Shown: in pieces, positions 60,593-64,000 of the stretch
How positions within the stretch are numbered: position 1 is the stretch's first letter
Layout of the letters: each line of letters begins with the position of its first letter
NCBI RefSeq assembly: GCF_026625865.1
Contig: NZ_CP113067.1
Coordinates: 1,798,001-1,862,000, forward strand
DNA length: 64,000 bases
Reading direction: 5' to 3'
From: Microbacterium sp. SL75
GTDB taxonomy: Bacteria; Actinomycetota; Actinomycetes; Actinomycetales; Microbacteriaceae
Program-made: the position numbers and the translations under genes
The notes under the pieces: model-generated
What the model was told of the DNA's origin: nothing
Databases searched by the model: none
Seen by the model: the letters and a program-made list of their open reading frames with translations, nothing else

Positions 60593-62182
60593 TCACGCAG
60601 CGGTCTCGCCGGGAGCGAGTGCTGCGCGAGCCGTCTTGCCGAGGATGACGAAATCGCCCAGAAGCGTCCAGTTTTCCACGTACGACAGATCGAGTCGTAC
60701 CGAATCCTCCCAGGAGAGGGATGATCGCCCGCTGACCTGCCAGAGGCCGGTGATACCGGGCTTGGCGAGAAAACGTCTGTGGACGTGGTCGGCGTAGACC
60801 GCCACCTCTGACGGCAAGGGGGGACGCGGTCCGACCAGCGACATCGATCCACCGATCACATTGAAGAGCTGGGGGAGCTCGTCGAGGCTGAATTTCCGCA
60901 TCACGCGCCCGATGGGCGTGACCCGCGGATCGTTCTTCATCTTGAACAGCACCTCGTTGCCGGAATCCCGCTGCTGGGCGGTGAGCTGCGCGCGCAACTC
61001 CTCGGCGTTGACGACCATCGAGCGGAACTTGAACATGGTGAACTCCCGCCCGCGAAAGCCGACGCGGATCTGGCGGAAGAGGACCGGCCCCTCGCTCGAC
61101 AGCCTCACCGCGACGGTCAGGAACAGCAGGACCGGGCTGAGGAGCACCAGTCCGATGCTCGCAGCCACGAGGTCGACGGACCTCTTCAGGAAGCTCTGCC
61201 CCCTCGAGAACTTCGGCGTCTCGACGTGGATGAGGGGCAGGCCGGCGACGGGTCTGGTGTGCAGGCGCGGGCCGGCGATGTCGACGATGCTCGGGGCGAG
61301 GACGAGATGCTGACGACCGGCCTCCAGGCTCCACGAGATCTCCTTCACCTTCTCGGCGGGGAGCTCGTCCGCGCTGGTGATCGCGACCGTGTCGGCCCCC
61401 GTCGCGTGCAGTGCGCGCGTCACGTCGCCGACATGTCCCATGATCGGGACCACCGAGCCGGGGATGGTGTCGGCGATCCGTCCGTTCGGCACGCAGGCAC
61501 CGACGACGCGGTATCCCGCGCTGGGGCTGCGGGCGAACTCCCGGGCGAGTTGCGTCACGGAGGGGAGCGACCCGACCAGGAGCACGTGCGCGGAGTACCG
61601 ACCACGGGAGCGTTGGACGACGAGCCACTGCCGCCACATCCAGCGGGTGAAACAGAGGACCAGGATGCCGAGCGGCAGGCTCACCAGCAGGTAGCCCCGC
61701 GCGACATCGATCTGCGTCAGGAAGGCGATGATGGCGACGGTTCCGAACAGCCGGAAGCTGGCGTCGGCGATGCGCACGTACTCCGTGGAACCCGTGCCGA
61801 TAGCGCGGTCGCTGCGCGAATCGACGAAGGCGAGGGCCCACATCCAGGTGACGATGAGGATCGCGGAGAAGGCCCAGTACGACAGGTCGCTGATGCGGCT
61901 GTCACGCCCCGCGGCGAGCTGCGCATTCCCCAGCCCGAACCAGAGGAGCTGGGTGCCGTAGACGACCCAGACGAGGGCAGCGAAGTCGGTGAGCACGAGG
62001 TTGCGTCGGTATCGTCCGCGCCAGGGGTCGCGAACGTGCTCGGGAGGCGTCGAGGCCGCGGAGGGCACCGATGTCATGGTCGACACGGACTCCTCCGCAG
62101 GGTTCTGGTCGAGTGCGGGGGCGGTTCCGTCGGGGTCGGCGTCAGAGGGCGACGCGCCGGGGCGTAGGCCAGATGTCGCCAT
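60593..62182 (-). CDS. Polyprenyl-phosphate sugar-1-phosphate transferase (exopolysaccharide priming)
   Basis: The 529-residue protein has four to five N-terminal membrane segments, a CoA-binding-like nucleotide domain (HVLLVGSLPSVTQLAREF) and a C-terminal bacterial sugar transferase domain: KRSVDLVAASIGLVLLSP, FTMFKFRSMVVNAEE, FSLDELPQLFNVI and LVGPRPPLPSE. It moves a sugar-1-phosphate to undecaprenyl phosphate, the first step of capsule or EPS units. ATG 62182 follows GGGGAGAGGGG. A promoter (TTGACG, 16 bp, TACTGT) lies at 62258-62231. Confidence 0.92.
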   Translation of the reverse strand: MATSGLRPGASPSDADPDGTAPALDQNPAEESVSTMTSVPSAASTPPEHVRDPWRGRYRRNLVLTDFAALVWVVYGTQLLWFGLGNAQLAAGRDSRISDLSYWAFSAILIVTWMWALAFVDSRSDRAIGTGSTEYVRIADASFRLFGTVAIIAFLTQIDVARGYLLVSLPLGILVLCFTRWMWRQWLVVQRSRGRYSAHVLLVGSLPSVTQLAREFARSPSAGYRVVGACVPNGRIADTIPGSVVPIMGHVGDVTRALHATGADTVAITSADELPAEKVKEISWSLEAGRQHLVLAPSIVDIAGPRLHTRPVAGLPLIHVETPKFSRGQSFLKRSVDLVAASIGLVLLSPVLLFLTVAVRLSSEGPVLFRQIRVGFRGREFTMFKFRSMVVNAEELRAQLTAQQRDSGNEVLFKMKNDPRVTPIGRVMRKFSLDELPQLFNVIGGSMSLVGPRPPLPSEVAVYADHVHRRFLAKPGITGLWQVSGRSSLSWEDSVRLDLSYVENWTLLGDFVILGKTARAALAPGETAA

Positions 62183-62230
62183 GTGTGCCCCTCTCCCCAT
62201 CCCCCGCGTGCGCGGGGACTCTCCCGCGAA

Positions 62231-62258
62231 CAGTAACAGGCAAAATTCACCCGTCAAC
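62231..62258 (-). promoter_or_regulatory. Promoter of the sugar transferase gene
   Basis: On the minus strand TTGACG (62258-62253) and TACTGT (62236-62231) are spaced by 16 bp, about 50 nt before the start codon. Confidence 0.6.
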
Positions 62259-62287
62259 TCACCCTGTTTCTCTTGTCATACGCGGGA

Positions 62288-62299
62288 AACGTGAACGTT
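62288..62299. promoter_or_regulatory. AACGT-GA-ACGTT inverted repeat between divergent promoters
   Basis: A perfect 5-bp-arm inverted repeat lies between the two divergent promoters, upstream of both -35 boxes. It could serve a regulator that controls both the sugar transferase and the deacetylase. Confidence 0.4.
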
Positions 62300-62331
62300 C
62301 GTGGTTCGGGCTCGTATCGGCCGACGACAGG

Positions 62332-62361
62332 TTGGTCGGGCGGTGGGCGTTCCCCTACACT
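62332..62361 (+). promoter_or_regulatory. Promoter of the PIG-L deacetylase gene
   Basis: TTGGTC (62332-62337) and TACACT (62356-62361) are spaced by 18 bp, about 80 nt before the start codon. Confidence 0.5.
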
Positions 62362-62444
62362 CGGGCGCGGATCAGCCGTGATCGGCTGCCGCGAGATCGT
62401 GCCGCACGGCGGGGTCGCCACTGCCGCCCGCACGAAAGGTTCCG

Positions 62445-63524
62445 ATGCCCCGCACCGCGTCGCCGCCGCGTCGCCCTCTCCGGGTGCAGGCCGGTCTGAT
62501 CGCGGCGATCGCGATCGCCGCTCTCGTGGTGACCGCCGTCGCCGGTGTCTTCGCGTTCGCGCTGCTTCGGCCCGAGCCCGCGGCGACCTCGTCGCCCGCA
62601 CCGGCTCACGAGACGACCTCTTCTCCCGCCCCGTCGCTGTCGACGTCGGCGACACCCACGCCGCCCCCGGCGCCCCCGGCGCCGCCGGTCTCGCCGGCCG
62701 CCCAGGGATGCGAGGGGTCGTCGACGCTGATGACGATCTGGGCGCATCCCGACGATGACATCATCTTCGCCAACCCCACCATCTCGGATGCGATCGCCGC
62801 CGGCCGGTGCGTGCGCACCGTGTTCGTCACGGCGGGAGACGCGGGGAAGGGAATGGACTACGTGCGGGCACGGGAGCTCGGCATCCTGCGCGCGTACAAC
62901 GCCATGCGCGGCAAGGACGGCGAGTGGGATGCCACGGAGATCGCCCTCGGTACCGGCGTGCACGTGCGGCGGCTGACGCCGAGGGACGACGCGCGTCTGT
63001 CGGTGCTCTATCTGCGGCTGCCGGACGGCAACATCACGGGCGCCGGGTTCGATGCGACCGCGCACGCGACCCTGAGCAAGCTCTACGATGGAACCGAGGC
63101 CTCGCTCGCCCCGGTCGACGGGGGAGTGGCGGTGACGCGGGATCAGCTCGTGGGTTCGATCCGGGAACTGGCTTCCGCGTTCGCTCCGCAGAGCACCCTC
63201 ACCCATATCCCCCGGGGCAGCGCTTTCGCCCCCGGCGACCACCCCGATCATTCGGCCGTCGGCACTCTCGTCCGTGACACGCTGACCTCGGACGCGGCCG
63301 TAGGCCCCGGCATCCGGTACTTCGTGGGGTACCCCTCCGAGGACCTGCCTCGGAACCTGGAAGGGGCGGTGCTCGACACCAAGGTCGACACGTACCGCAT
63401 CTACACGCAGCAGGACCAGGTGATCCGCTGCGCCGATCGCAACGCATGTCTGAAGACCCGCAAGTTCGGCGAGTGGCTCCAGAGGTCCTACCCCAAGACC
63501 GAAGCCGAACTCCAGATGGGCTGA
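62445..63524 (+). CDS. Secreted PIG-L family deacetylase
   Basis: The 359-residue protein has one N-terminal membrane anchor (residues about 17-40), a long Pro/Ser/Thr linker and a LmbE/PIG-L domain: AHPDDD (100-105) as zinc and catalytic motif and GDHPDHS near the C-terminus. Family members remove N-acetyl groups from sugars such as GlcNAc conjugates. Facing outward and divergent from a polysaccharide-priming gene, it may modify cell-surface glycans. ATG 62445 follows CGAAAGG. Confidence 0.88.
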   Translation: MPRTASPPRRPLRVQAGLIAAIAIAALVVTAVAGVFAFALLRPEPAATSSPAPAHETTSSPAPSLSTSATPTPPPAPPAPPVSPAAQGCEGSSTLMTIWAHPDDDIIFANPTISDAIAAGRCVRTVFVTAGDAGKGMDYVRARELGILRAYNAMRGKDGEWDATEIALGTGVHVRRLTPRDDARLSVLYLRLPDGNITGAGFDATAHATLSKLYDGTEASLAPVDGGVAVTRDQLVGSIRELASAFAPQSTLTHIPRGSAFAPGDHPDHSAVGTLVRDTLTSDAAVGPGIRYFVGYPSEDLPRNLEGAVLDTKVDTYRIYTQQDQVIRCADRNACLKTRKFGEWLQRSYPKTEAELQMG

Positions 63525-63548
63525 GACGCTCCGGCGTTCGCCGCGGGC

Positions 63549-63770
63549 TCAGGACTCGCTCGAGAGCGAATCCTCGACCGCTGCTCGTGCTTCGCGCTCG
63601 GCGATGATGTCGACGAAGTCCTTCACGGGCGCGTCGGCGTACTTGTCGACCGCGACGACGGCCTCTTCGTGCACCACTCCCGGTTCCGCATCGGGGAAGC
63701 GCGCTTGAAGGCGCTCCTCGACCCCGGTGATGGTCTGGTCCTTGTCGAAACCCTCGCCGCGCTCGGTCAT
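63549..63770 (-). CDS. Three-helix bundle dimerization domain protein
   Basis: The 73-residue protein has the pattern of a small three-helix bundle family of actinobacteria: VEERLQARFPDAEPGVVHEE followed by VAVDKYADAPVKDFVDIIAE and an acidic end. It probably dimerises; its role is unknown. ATG 63770 has GAGG 8 nt upstream. Longer upstream codons in frame are not convincing. Confidence 0.7.
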   Translation of the reverse strand: MTERGEGFDKDQTITGVEERLQARFPDAEPGVVHEEAVVAVDKYADAPVKDFVDIIAEREARAAVEDSLSSES

Positions 63771-63780
63771 GATCCGAACC

Positions 63781-64000
63781 TCAGTGCCGGTAGGTGCCGT
63801 GGAGGATCGCCCGACCGAGCGTTTTGAACGCCAGGTTGAACGAGACGACGGCCGGGGTGGCATCGGCGTCGACGCCGAGCGATTCCTCGCTCACGGCGTG
63901 CACGACGAAAAAGTAGCGGTGGGGCTGGTCGCCCTGCGGGGGAGCGGCTCCGAGGAAGCCTGCCTCGCCGCCGTCGTTGCGGACGTGGAAGGCGTGGCCC
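63781..64000 (-). CDS. YbhB/YbcL (PEBP) family protein, C-terminal part
   Basis: The frame enters from beyond base 64000 and ends at 63781. Seen are [31 protein letters not shown] and [10 protein letters not shown], which match the second half of bacterial phosphatidylethanolamine-binding proteins (Raf kinase inhibitor-like). The stop is 10 nt from the start of the following small gene, so the two are likely co-transcribed. Confidence 0.85.
   Translation of the reverse strand, partial: GHAFHVRNDGGEAGFLGAAPPQGDQPHRYFFVVHAVSEESLGVDADATPAVVSFNLAFKTLGRAILHGTYRH

Overview
The window reads as chromosomal DNA from a high-GC actinobacterium of the family Microbacteriaceae, most likely Microbacterium or a close relative. 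The evidence is the very GC-rich third codon positions, frequent GTG starts, the actinobacterial ribosomal protein order with rpsN and rpsD missing from their usual places, several genes of a small protein family I know mainly from Microbacteriaceae (DUF7882), an F420-type oxidoreductase, and many genes with a -10 box 5-7 nt before the start codon (leaderless transcripts). No phage, insertion sequence, CRISPR array, tRNA or rRNA gene was found.

Region 1 (1-2968): the end of a transglutaminase-type membrane protein, an FHA-domain membrane protein and a repeat-rich anchored protein, joined by 4-nt overlaps. Region 2 (about 3000-24900): the translation supercluster. It runs str operon (rpsL-rpsG-fusA-tuf), a small MT0933-type antitoxin-like protein, S10 and spc operons (rpsJ to rplO), secY-adk-map with a DsbA-like protein, infA-rpmJ-rpsM-rpsK, and rpoA-rplQ, then truA. 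Promoters, leader hairpins and terminators can be seen at the block borders.

Region 3 (25860-36000): an accessory locus. Two related lipoproteins each face a multi-spanning membrane protein; one of these ends in a clearly degenerate GGDEF domain. The locus also has a sensor histidine kinase, a response regulator with a long linker, a processive family 2 glycosyltransferase and a membrane-anchored GH6 glucanase. Together they look like a surface or secreted beta-glucan (cellulose-like) synthesis system with its own sensory module. I regard it as the best candidate for an undescribed system.

Region 4 (36073-43700): two DUF7882 proteins flanking a MarR regulator, a sigma region-2-only protein, small enzymes, a FusB-type zinc-finger protein, a GH114-like pseudogene with a large internal deletion, an XRE regulator with internal repeats, an F420-type oxidoreductase, and a TerC exporter behind a yybP-ykoY manganese riboswitch. 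Region 5 (43859-55850): TetR/MMPL pair, small proteins, an alpha/beta hydrolase, a second MarR-DUF7882 module with two coupled small ORFs, membrane proteins, a large LuxR (LAL) regulator and an XRE regulator. Region 6 (55852-64000): VanZ-like protein, UbiB-type kinase preceded by an unlisted 54-residue zinc ribbon, UDP-glucose dehydrogenase and sugar-1-phosphate transferase (exopolysaccharide priming) divergent from a PIG-L deacetylase, and the end of a PEBP-family gene.
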